This document shows positions 11,741 to 26,500 of a stretch of DNA of 64,000 nt, one piece after another. The stretch is taken from NCBI GenBank assembly GCA_037013495.1, contig CM072812.1, forward strand, positions 60,544,938 through 60,608,937. Reading direction: 5' to 3'. A program made the position numbers and the translations under genes. The stretch comes from Hippophae tibetana. Taxonomy: Eukaryota > Streptophyta > Magnoliopsida > Rosales > Elaeagnaceae. The first letter of the stretch is position 1; every line of letters begins with the position of its first letter. The notes under the pieces are model-generated. The model did not search any database. It saw only the letters and a program-made list of their open reading frames with translations, and was not told where the DNA came from.

Positions 11741-13570
11741 AAACATATAACTTTTTTTGCCACCAAGGCTCTCATTCTAAATTATATGTAACCTTTAGGT
11801 GAAAAACCTAGTAACTCAACGAAATATTAACGATTGAATTGGAAAGAACATGGTAAGATGATTAATAAAGAATCCTATAGAAAAAGATCCGAAAACAACG
11901 CAATATGTTGAGACCAAAATTTATGACATCAGTAACTTGTGTAAACAATGGAGTTTGGGTTCCCAAATGTTGAGAACAGAACTAATGCATTTTTGCATTT
12001 TTAGAAATCAAAACGACCTTCGATATGATTTATTATAATAGCCGTGTCGATGCACGATTTAAAAATTTGATAGGTTAAAGTTGCAACCATAATTAATAAC
12101 TTTTTTGTTTTTTAAACTGTGACATGCTGCAACAATCTTATTTTTTTGAAAAAGAAAGATAGATTAACACACATAATTAAAAGAAAAAAAAGGATACGAA
12201 GAATTTAAAGAAAAATAAAAAAGGAAATCCAAAAATTAAAACAACGACAACAAAATGGATAGAAAACGCAAGGGATGAAGGATTAAATTTCTTTCTTTTT
12301 ATTCTGAATTTTCATTCCATAACGAAAAAAACAATTAAATAATTAATGTTTTAAATCTAAAATTCAAAAATGGAAAAATGAAGACATATAACCTTTATTT
12401 TTCCACCAAGGCTCTCATTCTAAATTATATGTAACCTTTAGGTGAACAACCTAGAAACTCAACGAAATATTAACGATTGAATTGCAAAAAACGTGGTTAT
12501 GATGATTAATAAAGAATCCTATAGAAAAAGAACCGAGAAGAACACAATATGGTGAGACCAAAATTTATGACATCAGTAAGTTTGTAAACAATGGAGTTTG
12601 GGTTCCCAAATGTTGAGAACAGAACTAATGCTTTGTTGCATTTTTAGAAATCGAAACAACCTTCCATATGATTTATTATAATAGCCGTGTCGATGCACGA
12701 TTTAAAAATTTTAATAGTTTAACGTTGCAACCCCAATTAATAACTTCTTTATTTTTTAAACTGTGACATGCTGCAACAATCTTATTTTTCTGGAAATAAA
12801 AGATAGATTAACACACATAAAAAAAGAACAAAAAAAAGATACGAAGAATTTAAAGAAAAATAAAATAGGAAATCCAAAAATTAAAACAACGACAACAAAA
12901 TGGATAGAAAACGCAAGGGATGAAGGATTAAATTTCTTTCTTTTTATTCTGAATTTTCTTTCCATAACGAAAAGAACAATGAAATAATTAATGTTTTAAA
13001 TCTAAAATTCAAAAATGGAAAAATGAAGACATATTACCTTTTTTTTTGCCACAAAGGCTCTCATTCTAAATTATATGTAACCTTTAGGTGAACAACCTAG
13101 TAACTCAACGAAATATTAACTATTGAATTGCAAAAAACGTGGTTAAGATGATTAATAAAGAATCCAATAGAAAATGAACCGAAAACAACGAAATATGGTG
13201 AGAACAAAATTTATGACATCAGTAAGTTGTGTAAACAATGGAGTTTGGGTTCCAAAATGTTGAGAACAGAACTAATGCTTTGTTGCATTTTTAGAAATCG
13301 AAACGACCTTCCATATGATTTATTATAATAGCCGTGTCGATGCACGATTTAATAATTTTAACAGTTTAACGTTGCAACCCCAATTAATAACTTCTTTATT
13401 TTTTAAACTGTGACATGCTGCAACAATCTGATTTTTTTGAAAATAAAAGATAGATTAACACACATAAAAAAAGAGAACAAAAAAAAGATACGAAGAATTT
13501 AAAGAAAAATAAAAAAGGAAATCCAAAACTTAAGACAACGACAACAAAATGGATAGAAAACGCAAGGGAT
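11740..13570 (+). repeat. Duplicate of 782-2612 (about 2.8 monomers)
   Basis: Anchors 12041, 12684 and 13331 match 1083, 1726 and 2373 at a constant offset of 10958. Shared changes: 'cttcgatatg', 'gttgcaaccata', 'gagaagaacac' and 'aacttaagac'. A few substitutions distinguish them ('ggttatgatg' near 12496). The same segment occurs a third time in 18180-19650, with monomer order kept. Confidence 0.8.
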
Positions 13571-13879
13571 GAAGGATTAAATTTCTTTCTTTTTATTCTG
13601 AATTTTCTTTCCATAACGAAAAAAACAATGAAATAATTAATGTTTTAAATCTAAAATTCAAAAATGGAAAAATGAAGACATATTACCTTTTTTTTGCCAC
13701 CAAGGCTCTCATTCTAAATTATATGTAACCTTTAGGTGAACAACCTAGTAACTCAACGAAATATTAACTATTGAATTGCAAAGAACGTGGTTAAGATGAT
13801 TAATAAAGAATCCAATAGAAAATGAACCGAAAACAACGCAATATGGTGAGAACAAAATTTATGACATCAATACGTTGTG

Positions 13880-14550
13880 TAAACAATGGAGTTTGGGTTC
13901 CAAAATGTTGAGAACAGAACTAATGCTTTGTTGCATTTTTAGAAATCGAAACGACCTTCCATATGATTTATTATAATAGCCGTGTCGATGCACGATTTAA
14001 TAATTTTAACAGTTTAACGTTGCAACCCCAATTAATAACTTCTTTATTTTTTAAACTGTGACATGCTGCAACAATGTGATTTTTTTGAAAATAAAAGGTA
14101 GATTAACACACATAAAAAAAAAGAACAAAAAAAAGATACGAAGAATTTAAAGAAAAATACAATAGGAAGTCCAAAAATTAAAACAACGACAACAAAATGG
14201 ATAGAAAACGCAAGGGATGAAGGATTAAATTTCTTTCTTTTTATTCTGAATTTTCATTCCATAACGAATAAAACAATTAAATAATTAATGTTTTAAATCT
14301 AAAATTCAAAAATGGAAAAATGAAGACATATAACCTTTATTTTGCCACCAAGGCTCTCATTCTAAATTATATGTAACCTTTAGGTGAACAACCTAGAAAC
14401 TCAACGAAATATTAACGATTGAATTGCAAAGAACGTGGTTAAGATGATTAATAAAGAATCCTATAGAAAAAGAACCGAAAAGAACACAATATGTTGAGAC
14501 CAAAATTTATGACATCAGTAAGTTTGTAAACAATGGAGTTTGGGTTCCCA
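13880..14550 (+). repeat. One-monomer match to 19690-20360
   Basis: The monomer at anchor 13979 matches 19788 at offset 5809. Shared: 'caatgtgatttt', 'aaaaggtagatt', 'ataggaagtcc', 'acgaataaaac' and 'tttattttgcc'. The segment begins after 'tcaatacgttg' (private, near 13868) and ends where the next block takes over. It forms a bridge between two blocks of different origin, typical of repeated unequal exchange. Confidence 0.7.
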
Positions 14551-16335
14551 AATGTTGAGAACAGAACTAATGCTTTGTTGCATTTTTAGAAATCGAAAAG
14601 ACCTTCCATATGATTTATTGTAATAGCCGTGTCGATGCACGATTTAAAAATTTTAACAGTTTAACGTTGCAACCTCAATTAATAACTTCTTTGATTTTTA
14701 AACTGTGACATGCTGCAAAATTCTTATATTTTTGAAAAACAAAGATAGATTAACACGCATAAAAAAGGAACAAAAAAAAAGATACGAAGAATTTAAAGAA
14801 AACTATAAAAGGAAATCCAAAAATCAAACCGACGACAACAAAATGGATAGAAAACGCAAGGGATGAAGGATTAAATTTCTTTCTTTTTATTCTGAATTTT
14901 CACTCAAGAATGCAAAAAATAGTTAAATAAATGTTGTTTTAAATCTAAAATTGAAAAATTGAAAAATGAATACATATAACTTTTTTTTGCCACCAAGGCT
15001 CTCATTCTAAATTATATGTAACCTTTAGGTGACCAACCTAGTAACTCAACGAAATATTAACGATTGAATTGCAAAGAACGTGGTTAAGATGATTAATAAA
15101 GAATCCTATAGAAAAAGAACCGAAAACAACGCAATATGGTGATACCAAAATTTATGACATCAGTAAGTTGTGTAAACAATGGAGTTTGGGTTCCCAAATG
15201 TTGAGAACAGAACTAATGCATTATTGCATTTTTAGAAATCGAAACGAACATCCATATGATTTATTATAATAGCCGTGTTGATGCATGATTTAAAAATTTG
15301 ACAGGTTGAAGTTGCAACCCCAATTAATAACTTTTTTGTTTTTTAAACTGTGACATGCTGCAACAATCTTATTTTTTTGAAAAACAAAGATATATTAACA
15401 CACATAATTAAAAGAAAAAAAAGATACGAAGAATTTAAAGAAAAATAAAAAAGGATATCCAAAAATTAAAACAACGACAACAAAATGGATAGAAAACGCA
15501 AGGGATGAAGGATTAAATTTCATTCTTTTTATTCTAAATTTTCATTCGAGAATGAAAAAAACAATTAAATAATTATTGTTTTAAATCTAAAATTCAAAAA
15601 TGGAAAAATGAAGAAATATAACCCTTTTTTTGCCACCAAGGCTCTCATTCTAAATTATATGTAACCTTTAGGTGAACAACCTAGTAACTCAAAGAAATAT
15701 TAACGATTGAATTGCAAAGAACGTGGTAAGATGATTAATAAAGAAACCTATAGAAAAAGAACTGAAAACAACGTAATATGTTGAGACCAAAATTTATGAC
15801 ATTAGTAAGTTTGTAAACAATGGAGTTTGGGTTCCCAAATGTTTAGAACAGAACTAATGCTTTGTTGCATTTTTAGAAATCGAAAAGACCTTCCATATGA
15901 TTTATTATAATAGCCGTGTCGATGCACGATTTAAAAAATTTTAACAGTATAACGTTGCAACCCCAATTAATAACTTCTTTGTTTTTTAAACTGTGACATG
16001 CGGCAACAATCTTATTTTTTTGAAAAACAAAGATAGATTAACACGCATAAAAAGGGAACAAAAAAAGATACCAAAAATTTAAAGAAAACTATAAAAGGAA
16101 ATGCAAAAAATCAAACCAATGACAACAAAATGGATAGAAAACACAAGGGATGAAGTATTAAATTTTTTTTCTTTTTATTCTGAATTTTCACTCAAGAATG
16201 CAAAAAACAGTTAAATAAATATTGTTTTAAATCTAAAATTCAAAAATGGAAAAATGAAGACATATAACCTTTTTTTTGCCACCAAGGCTCTCATTCTAAA
16301 TTATATGTAACCTTTAGGTGAACAACCTAGTAACT
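14550..16335 (+). repeat. Duplicate of 9389-11174 (about 2.8 monomers)
   Basis: Anchors 14626, 15272 and 15913 match 9465, 10111 and 10752 at constant offset 5161. Diagnostic shared changes: 'tttattgtaatag', 'gttgcaacctc', 'accgacgac', 'gtgttgatgcatg', 'aggatatcc', 'acatgcggc', 'aacacaaggg'. A one-base A-run gain near 16105 is the only indel I noticed. The left edge lies between about 14480 and 14548, the right edge near 16335. Confidence 0.83.
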
Positions 16336-17411
16336 CAACGAAATATTAACGATTGAATTGCAGAGAACGTGGTAAGATGATTAATAAAGAAACCTATAGA
16401 AAAAGAACCGAAAACACACGCAATATGTTGAGACCAAAATTTATGACATCAGTAAGTTGTGTAAACAATGGAGTTTGGGTTCCCAAATGTTGTGAACAGA
16501 ACTAATGCATTATTGCATTTTTAGAAATCAAAAATACCTTCCATATGATTTATTATAATAGCCGTGTCGATGCACGATTTAAAAATTTTAACAGTTTAAC
16601 GTTGCAACCCCAATTAATAACTTCTTTGTTTTTGAAACTAAGACATGCTGCAACAATCTTATTTTTTTGGAAAACAAAGATAGATTAACATGCATAAAAA
16701 AGGAACAAAAAGAAAGATACGAAGAATTTAAAGAAAACTATAAAAGGAAATCCAAAAATCAAACCAACGACAACAAAATGGATAGAAAACGCAAGGGATG
16801 CAGGATTAAATTTCTTCCTTTTTATTCCAAATTTTCACTCAAGAATGTAAAAAACAGTTAAATAAATATTGTTTTAAATCTAAAATTCAATAATGGAAAA
16901 ATGAAAACATATAACTTTTTTTTGCCACCAAGGCTCTCATTCTAAATTATATGTAACCTTTAGGTGAAAAACCTAGTAACTCAACGAAATATTAACTATT
17001 GAATTGGAAAGAACATGGTAAGATGATTAATAAAGAATCCTATAGAAAAAGATCCGAAAACAACGCAATATGTTGAGACCAAAATTTATGACATCAGTAA
17101 CTTGTGTAAACAATGGAGTTTGGGTTCCCAAATGTTGAGAACAGAACTAATGCATTTTTGCATTTTTAGAAATCAAAACGACCTTCCATATGACTTATTA
17201 TAATAGCCGTGTCGATGCACGATTTAAAAATTTGATAGGTTAAAGTTGCAACCATAATTAATAACTTTTTTGTTTTTTAAACTGTGACATGCTGCAACAA
17301 TCTTATTTTTTTTGAAAAAGAAAGATAGATTAACACACATAATTAAAAGAAAAAAAAAGGATACGAAGAATTTAAAGAAAAATAAAAAAGGAAATCCAAA
17401 AATTAAAACAA
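16336..17411 (+). repeat. Two-monomer block directly repeated at 17.6-18.8 kb
   Basis: Monomers 16561 and 17206 are closest to 17852 and 18495 (offsets 1291 and 1289) and to 439 and 1083. The first carries 'tttttgaaactaag' and 'aacatgcataaa', the second 'gataggttaaag' and 'gcaaccata'. Private differences: 'aaaacacacgc' (16410), 'gttgtgaac' (16492), 'tatgacttatt' (17190), and an extra A giving 'caaaaatgg' near 17420. Together with the next two monomers it forms an A-B-A-B arrangement. Confidence 0.7.
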
Positions 17412-20400
17412 CGACAACAAAAATGGATAGAAAACGCAAGGGATGAAGGATTAAATTTCTTTCTTTTTATTCTGAATTTTCACTCAAGAATCCAAAAAAC
17501 AGTTAAATAAATATTGTTTTAAATCTAAAATTCAAAATGGAAAAATAAAGGACATATAACCTTTTTTTTGCCACCAAGGCTCTCATTCTCAATTATATGT
17601 AACCTTTAGGTGAACAACCTAGTAACTCAACGAAATATTAACGATTGAATTGCAGAGAACGTGGTAAGATGATTAATAAAGAAACCTATAGAAAAAGAAC
17701 CGAAAACAACGCATTATGTTGAGACCAAAATTTATGACATCAGTAAGTTGTGTAAACAATGGAGTTTGGGTTCCAAAATGTTGAGAACAGAACTAATGCT
17801 TTGTTGCATTTTTAGAAATCGAAAAGACCTTCCATATGATTTATTATAATAGCCGTGTCGATGCACGATTTAAAAATTTTAACAGTTTAACGTTGCAACC
17901 CCAATTAATAACTTCTTTGTTTTTGAAACTAAGACATGCTGCAACAATCTTATTTTTTTGGAAAACAAAGATAGATTAACATGCATAAAAAAGGAACAAA
18001 AAGAAAGATACGAAGAATTTAAAGAAACCTATAAAAGGAAATCCAAAAATCAAACCAACGACAACAAAATGGATAGAAAACGCAAGGGATGCAGGATTAA
18101 ATTTCTTCTTTTTATTCCAAATTTTCACTCAAGAATGTAAAAAACAGTTAAATAAATATTGTTTTAAATCTAAAATTCAATAATGGAAAAATGAAAACAT
18201 ATAACTTTTTTTGCCACCAAGGCTCTCATTCTAAATTATATGTAACCTTTAGGTGAAAAACCTAGTAACTCAACGAAATATTAACGATTGAATTGGAAAG
18301 AACATGGTAAGATGATTAATAAAGAATCCTATAGAAAAATATCCGAAAACAACGCAATATGTTGAGACCAAAATTTATGACATCAGTAACTTGTGTAAAC
18401 AATGGAGTTTGGGTTCCCAAATGTTGAGAACAGAACTAATGCATTTTTGCATTTTTAGAAATCAAAACGACCTTCGATATGATTTATTATAATAGCCGTG
18501 TCGATGCACGATTTAAAAATTTGATAGGTTAAAGTTGCAACCATAATTAATAACTTTTTTGTTTTTTAAACTGTGACATGCTGCAACAATCTTATTTTTT
18601 TGAAAAAGAAAGATAGATTAACACACATAATTAAAAGAAAAAAAAAGGATACGAAGAATTTAAAGAAAAATAAAAAAGGAAATCCAAAAATTAAAACAAC
18701 GACAACAAAATGGATAGAAAACGCAAGGGATGAAGGATTAAATTTCTTTCTTTTTATTCTGAATTTTCATTCCATAACGAAAAAAACAATTAAATAATTA
18801 ATGTTTTAAATCTAAAATTCAAAAATGGAAAAAATGAAGACATATAACCTTTATTTTTCCACCAAGGCTCTCATTCTAAATTATATGTAACCTTTAGGTG
18901 AACAACCTAGAAACTCAACGAAATATTAACGATTGAATTGCAAAAAACGTGGCTAAGATGATTAATAAAGAATCCTATAGAAAAAGAACCGAGAAGAACA
19001 CAATATGGTGAGACCAAAATTTATGACATCAGTAAGTTTGTAAACAATGGAGTTTGGGGTCCCAAATGTTGAGAACAGAACTAATGCTTTGTTGCATTTT
19101 TAGAAATCGAAACAACCTTCCATATGATTTATTATAATAGCCGTGTCGATGCACCATTTAAAAATTTTAATAGTTTAACGTTGCAACCCCAATTAATAAC
19201 TTCTTTATTTTTTAAACTGTGACATGCTGCAACAATCTTATTTTTTTGGAAATAAAAGATAGATTAACACACATAAAAAAAAGAACAAAAAAAAGGTACG
19301 AAGAATTTAAAGAAAAATAAAATAGGAAATCCAAAAATTAAAACAACGACAACAAAATGGATAGAAAACGCAAGGGATGAAGGATTAAATTTCTTTCTTT
19401 TTATTCTGAATTTTCTTTCCATAACGAAAAGAACAATGAAATAATTAATGTTTTAAATCTAAAATTCAAAAATGGAAAAATGAAGACATATTACCTTTTT
19501 TTTTGCCACCAAGGCTCTCATTCTAAATTATATGTAACCTTTAGGTGAACAACCTAGTAACTCAACGAAATATTAACTATTGAATTGCAAAAAACGTGGT
19601 TAAGATGATTAATAAAGAATCCAATAGAAAATGAACCGAAAACAACGAAATATGGTGAGAACAAAATTTATGACATCAGTAAGTTGTGTAAACAATGGAG
19701 TTTGGGTTCCAAAATGTTGAGAACAGAACTAATGCTTTGTTGCATTTTTAGAAATCGAAACGACCTTCCATATGATTTATTATAATAGCCGTGTCGATGC
19801 ACGATTTAATAATTTTAACAGTTTAACGTTGCAACCCCAATTAATAACTTCTTTATTTTTTAAACTGTGACATGCTGCAACAATGTGATTTTTTTGAAAA
19901 TAAAAGGTAGATTAACACACATAAAAAAAAAGAACAAAAAAAAGATACGAAGAATTTAAAGAAAAATACAATAGGAAGTCCAAAAATTAAAACAACGACA
20001 ACAAAATGGATAGAAAACGCAAGGGATGAAGGATTAAATTTCTTTCTTTTTATTCTGAATTTTCATTCCATAACGAATAAAACAATTAAATAATTAATGT
20101 TTTAAATCTAAAATTCAAAAATGGAAAAATGAAGACATATAACCTTTATTTTGCCACCAAGGCTCTCATTCTAAATTATATGTAACCTTTAGGTGAACAA
20201 CCTAGAAACTCAACGAAATATTAACGATTGAATTGCAAAGAACGTGGTTAAGATGATTAATAAAGAATCCTATAGAAAAAGAACCGAAAAGAACACAATA
20301 TGTTGAGACCAAAATTTATGACATCAGTAAGTTTGTAAACAATGGAGTTTGGGTTCCCAAATGTTGAGAACAGAACTAATGCTTTGTTGCATTTTTAGAA

Positions 20401-21826
20401 ATCGAAACGACCTTCCATATGATTTATTATAATAGCCGTGTCGATGCACGATTTAATAATTTTAACAGTTTAACGTTGCAACCCCAATTAATAACTTACT
20501 TATTTTTTAAACTGTGACATGCTGCAACAATCTGATTTTTTTGAAAATAAAAGATAGATTAACACACATAAAAAAAAGAACAAAAAAAAGATACGAAGAA
20601 TTTAAAGAAAAATACAATAGGAAATCCAAAAATTAAAACAACGAGAACAAAATAGATAGAAAACGCAAGGGATGAAGGATTAAATTTCTTTCTTTTTATT
20701 CTGAATTTTCATTCCATAACGAAAAAAAACAATTAAATAATTAATGTTTTAAATCTAAAATTCAAAAATGGAAAAATGAAGACATATAACCTTTATTTTT
20801 CCACCAAGGCTCTCATTCTAAATTATATGTAACCTTTAGGTGAACAACCTAGAAACTCAACGAAATATTAACGATTGAATTGCAAAGAACGTGGTTAAGA
20901 TAATTAATAAAGAATCCTATAGAAAAAGAACCGAAAAGAACACAATATGTTGAGACCAAAATTTATGACATCAGTAAGTTTGTAAACAATGGAGTTTGGG
21001 TTCCCAAATGTTGAGAACAGAACTAATGCTTTGTTGCATTTTTAGAAATCGAAAAGACCTTCCATATGATTTATTATAATAGCCGTGTCGATGCACGATT
21101 TGAAAATTTTAACAGTTTAACGTTGCAACCCCAATTAATAACTTCTTTGATTTTTAAACTGTGACATGCTGTAAATATCTTATTTTTTTGAAAAACAAAG
21201 ATAGATTAACACGAATAAAAAAGGAACAAAAAAAAAAGATACGAACAATTTAAAGAAAACTATAAAAGGAAATCCAAAAATCAAACCAATGACAACAAAA
21301 TGGATAGAAAACGCAAGGGATGAAGGATTAAATTTCTTTCTTTTTATTCTGAATTTTCACTCAAGAATGCAAAAAACAGTTAAATAAATATTGTTTTAAA
21401 TCTAAAATTCAAAAAAAGAAAAATGAAGACATATAACCATTTTTTTGCCACCAAGGCTCTCATTCTAAATTATATGTAACCTTTAGGTGAAGAACCTAGT
21501 AACTCAACGAATTATTAACGATTGAATTGCAAAGAACGTGGTAAGATGATTAATAAAGAAACCTATAGAAAAAGAACCGAAAACAACGCAATATGTTGAG
21601 ACCAAAATTTATGACATCAGTAAGTTGTGTAAACAATGGAGTTTGGGTTCCAAAATGTTGAGAACAGATCTAATGCTTTGTTGCATTTTTAGAAATCGAA
21701 AAGACCTTCCATATGATTTATTATAATAGCCGTGTCGATGCACGATTTAAAAATTTTAACAGTTTAACGTTGCAACCCCAATTAATAACTTCTTTGTTTT
21801 TTAAACTAAGACATGCTGCAACAATG
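17412..21826 (+). repeat. Segmental duplication, right copy of 1-4409
   Basis: See the left copy for the anchor pairs. Substitutions separating the copies are sparse, for example 'ggggtccc' near 19057, 'gcaccattta' near 19151 and 'aaaaggtacg' near 19294. Its right half (from about 19650) has been incorporated into the 6-monomer higher-order repeat. That repeat is therefore younger than, or shares its source with, this duplication. Confidence 0.83.
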
Positions 21827-23517
21827 TGATTTTTTTGAAAATAAAAGGTAGATTAACACACATAAAATAAAAGAACAAAAAAAAGATACGAAGAATTTAA
21901 AGAAAAATACAATAGGAAATCCAAAAATTAAAACAACGAGAACAAAATAGATAGAAAACGCAAGGGATGAAGGATTAAATTTCTTTCTTTTTATTCTGAA
22001 TTTTCATTCCATAACGAAAAAAACAATTAAATAATTAATGTTTTAAATCTAAAATTCAAAAATGGAAAAATGAAGACATATAACCTTTATTTTTCCACCA
22101 AGGCTCTCATTCTAAATTATATGTAACCTTTAGGTGAACAACCTAGAAACTCAACGAAATATTAACGATTGAATTGCAAAGAACGTGGTTAAGATAATTA
22201 ATAAAGAATCCTATAGAAAAAAGAACCGAAAAGAACACAATATGTTGAGACCAAAATTTATGACATCAGTAAGTTTGTAAACAATGGAGTTTGGGTTCCC
22301 AAATGTTGAGAACAGAACTAATGCTTTGTTGCATTTTTAGAAATCGAAACAACCTTCCATATGATTTATTATAATAGCCGTGTCGATGCACGATTTAAAA
22401 ATTTTAATAGTTTAACGTTGCAACCCCAATTAATAACTTCTTTATTTTTTAAACTGTGACATGCTGCAACAATCTTATTTTTTTGGAAATAAAAGATAGA
22501 TTAACACACATAAAAAAAAAGAACAAAAAAAAGATACGAAGAATTTAAAGAAAACTAAAAAAGGAAATCCAAAAATTAAAACAACGACAACAAAATTGAT
22601 AGAAAACGCAAGGGATGAAGGATTAAATTTCTTTCTTTTTATTCTGAATTTTCATTCCATAATGAAAAAAACAATTAAATAATTATTGTTTTAAATCTAA
22701 AATTCAAAAATGGAAAAATGAAGACATATAACCTTTTTTTTGCCACCAAGGCTCTCATTCTAAATTATATGTAACCTTTAGGTGAACAACCTAGTAACTC
22801 AACGAAATATTAACGATTGAATTGCAAAGAACGTGGTTAAGATGATTAATAAAGAATCCTATAGAAAAAGAACCGAAAAGAACACAATATGTTGAGACCA
22901 AAATTTATGACATGAGTAAGTTTGTAAACAATGGAGTTTGGGTTCCCAAATGTTGAGAACAGAACTAATGCTTTGTTGCATTTTTAGAAATCGAAAAGAC
23001 CTTCCATATGATTTATTATAATAGCCGTGTCGATGCACGATTTAATAATTTTAACAGTTTACAATTAATAACTTCTTTATTTTTTAAACTGTGACATGCT
23101 GCAACAATCTTATTTTTTAAAAAATAAAAGATAGATAAACACACATAAAAAAAAGAAAAAAAAAGATACGAAGAATTTAAAGAAAAATAAAATAGGAAAT
23201 CCAAAAATTAAAACAACGACAAAAAAATGGATAGAAAACGCAAGTGATGAAGGATTAAATTTCTTTCTTTTATTCTGAATTTTCTTTCCATAACGAAAAA
23301 AACAATGAAATAATTAATGTTTTAAATCTAAAATTCAAAAATGGAAAAATGAAGACATATTACCTTTTTTTTGCCACCAAGGCTCTCATTCTAAATTATA
23401 TGTAACCTTTAGGTGAACAACCTAGTAACTCAACGAAATATTAACTATTGAATTGCAAAGAACGTGGTTAAGATGATTTATAAAGAATCCAATAGAAAAT
23501 GAACCGAAAACAACGCA
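19650..23517 (+). repeat. 6-monomer higher-order repeat, copy 1 (about 3868 bp)
   Basis: Anchors 19788, 20435, 21082, 21729, 22377 and 23024 pair with 23656, 24304, 24950, 25596, 26243 and 26890. Offsets are 3868 down to 3866. The order of types is: 'aggaagtcc' monomer; 'aacttactta' monomer with 'aatagatag'; 'atttgaaaatttt' monomer with 'tgtaaatatc'; 'cagatctaat' monomer; 'aacaacctt' monomer with 'aaaattgatag'; and a box-minus monomer (632 bp) with 'gcaagtgatg'. The left edge follows the last difference near 19648 ('aacgaaat' against 'aacgcaat'). Confidence 0.88.
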
Positions 23518-26500
23518 ATATGGTGAGAACAAAATTTATGACATCAGTAAGTTGTGTAAACAATGGAGTTTGGGTTCCAAAATGTTGAGAACAGAACTAA
23601 TGCTTTGTTGCATTTTTAGAAATCGAAACGACCTTCCATATGATTTATTATAATAGCCGTGTCGATGCACGATTTAATAATTTTAACAGTTTAACGTTGC
23701 AACCCCAATTAATAACTTCTTTATTTTTTAAACTGTGACATGCTGCAACAATGTGATTTTTTTGAAAATAAAAGGTAGATTAACACACATAAAAAAAAAG
23801 AACAAAAAAAAGATACGAAGAATTTAAAGAAAAATACAATAGGAAGTCCAAAAATTAAAACAACGACAACAAAATGGATAGAAAACGCAAGGGATGAAGG
23901 ATTAAATTTCTTTCTTTTTATTCTGAATTTTCATTCCATAACGAAAAAAACAATTAAATAATTAATGTTTTAAATCTAAAATTCAAAAATGGAAAAAATG
24001 AAGACATATAACCTTTATTTTGCCACCAAGGCTCTCATTCTAAATTATATGTAACCTTTAGGTGAACAACCTAGAAACTCAACGAAATATTAACGATTGA
24101 ATTGCAAAGAACGTGGTTAAGATGATTAATAAAGAATCCTATAGAAAAAGAACCGAAAAGAACACAATATGTTGAGACCAAAATTTATGACATCAGTAAG
24201 TTTGTAAACAATGGAGTTTGGGTTCCCAAATGTTGAGAACAGAACTAATGCTTTGTTGCATTTTTAGAAATCGAAACGACCTTCCATATGATTTATTATA
24301 ATAGCCGTGTCGATGCACGATTTAATAATTTTAACAGTTTAACGTTGCAACCCCAATTAATAACTTACTTATTTTTTAAACTGTGACATGCTGCAACAAT
24401 CTGATTTTTTTGAAAATAAAAGATAGATTAACACACATAAAAAAAAGAACAAAAAAAAGATACGAAGAATTTAAAGAAAAATACAATAGGAAATCCAAAA
24501 ATTAAAACAACGAGAACAAAATAGATAGAAAACGCAAGGGATGAAGGATTAAATTTCTTTCTTTTTATTCTGAATTTTCATTCCATAACGAAAAAAACAA
24601 TTAAATAATTAATGTTTTAAATCTAAAATTCAAAAATGGAAAAATGAAGACATATAACCTTTATTTTTCCACCAAGGCTCTCATTCTAAATTATATGTAA
24701 CCTTTAGGTGAACAACCTAGAAACTCAACGAAATATTAACGATTGAATTGCAAAGAACGTGGTTAAGATAATTAATAAAGAATCCTATAGAAAAAGAACC
24801 GAAAAGAACACAATATGTTGAGACCAAAATTTATGACATCAGTAAGTTTGTAAACAATGGAGTTTGGGTTACCAAATGTTGAGAACAGAACTAATGCTTT
24901 GTTGCATTTTTAGAAATCGAAAAGACCTTCCATATGATTTATTATAATAGCCGTGTCGATGCACGATTTGAAAATTTTAACAGTTTAACGTTGCAACCCC
25001 AATTAATAACTTCTTTGATTTTTAAACTGTGACATGCTGTAAATATCTTATTTTTTTGAAAAACAAAGATAGATTAACACGAATAAAAAAGGAACAAAAA
25101 AAAAGATACGAACAATTTAAAGAAAACTATAAAAGGAAATCCAAAAATCAAACCAATGACAACAAAATGGATAGAAAACGCAAGGGATGAAGGATTAAAT
25201 TTCTTTCTTTTTATTCTGAATTTTCACTCAAGAATGCAAAAAACAGTTAAATAAATATTGTTTTAAATCTAAAATTCAAAAAAAGAAAAATGAAGACATA
25301 TAACCATTTTTTTGCCACCAAGGCTCTCATTCTAAATTATATGTAACCTTTAGGTGAAGAACCTAGTAACTCAACGAATTATTAACGATTGAATTGCAAA
25401 GAACGTGGTAAGATGATTAATAAAGAAACCTATAGAAAAAGAACCGAAAACAACGCAATATGTTGAGACCAAAATTTATGACATCAGTAAGTTGTGTAAA
25501 CAATGGAGTTTGGGTTCCAAAATGTTGAGAACAGATCTAATGCTTTGTTGCATTTTTAGAAATCGAAAAGACCTTCCATATGATTTATTATAATAGCCGT
25601 TTCGATGCACGATTTAAAAATTTTAACAGTTTAACGTTGCAACCCCAATTAATAACTTCTTTGTTTTTTAAACTAAGACATGCTGCAACAATGTGATTTT
25701 TTTGAAAATAAAAGGTAGATTAACACACATAAAATAAAAGAACAAAAAAAAGATACGAAGAATTTAAAGAAAAATACAATAGGAAATCCAAAAATTAAAA
25801 CAACGAGAACAAAATAGATAGAAAACGCAAGGGATGAAGGATTAAATTTCTTTCTTTTTATTCTGAATTTTCATTCCATAACGAAAAAAACAATTAAATA
25901 ATTAATGTTTTAAATCTAAAATTCAAAAATGGAAAAATGAAGACATATAACCTTTATTTTTCCACCAAGGCTCTCATTCTAAATTATATGTAACCTTTAG
26001 GTGAACAACCTAGAAACTCAACGAAATATTAACGATTGAATTGCAAAGAACGTGGTTAAGATAATTAATAAAGAATCCTATAGAAAAAGAACCGAAAAGA
26101 ACACAATATGTTGAGACCAAAATTTATGACATCAGTAAGTTTGTAAACAATGGAGTTTGGGTTCCCAAATGTTGAGAACAGAACTAATGCTTTGTTGCAT
26201 TTTTAGAAATCGAAACAACCTTCCATATGATTTATTATAATAGCCGTGTCGATGCACGATTTAAAAATTTTAATAGTTTAACGTTGCAACCCCAATTAAT
26301 AACTTCTTTATTTTTTAAACTGTGACATGCTGCAACAATCTTGTTTTTTTGGAAATAAAAGATAGATTAACACACATAAAAAAAAAGAACAAAAAAAAGA
26401 TACGAAGAATTTAAAGAAAACTAAAAAAGGAAATCCAAAAATTAAAACAACGACAACAAAATTGATAGAAAACGCAAGGGATGAAGGATTAAATTTCTTT

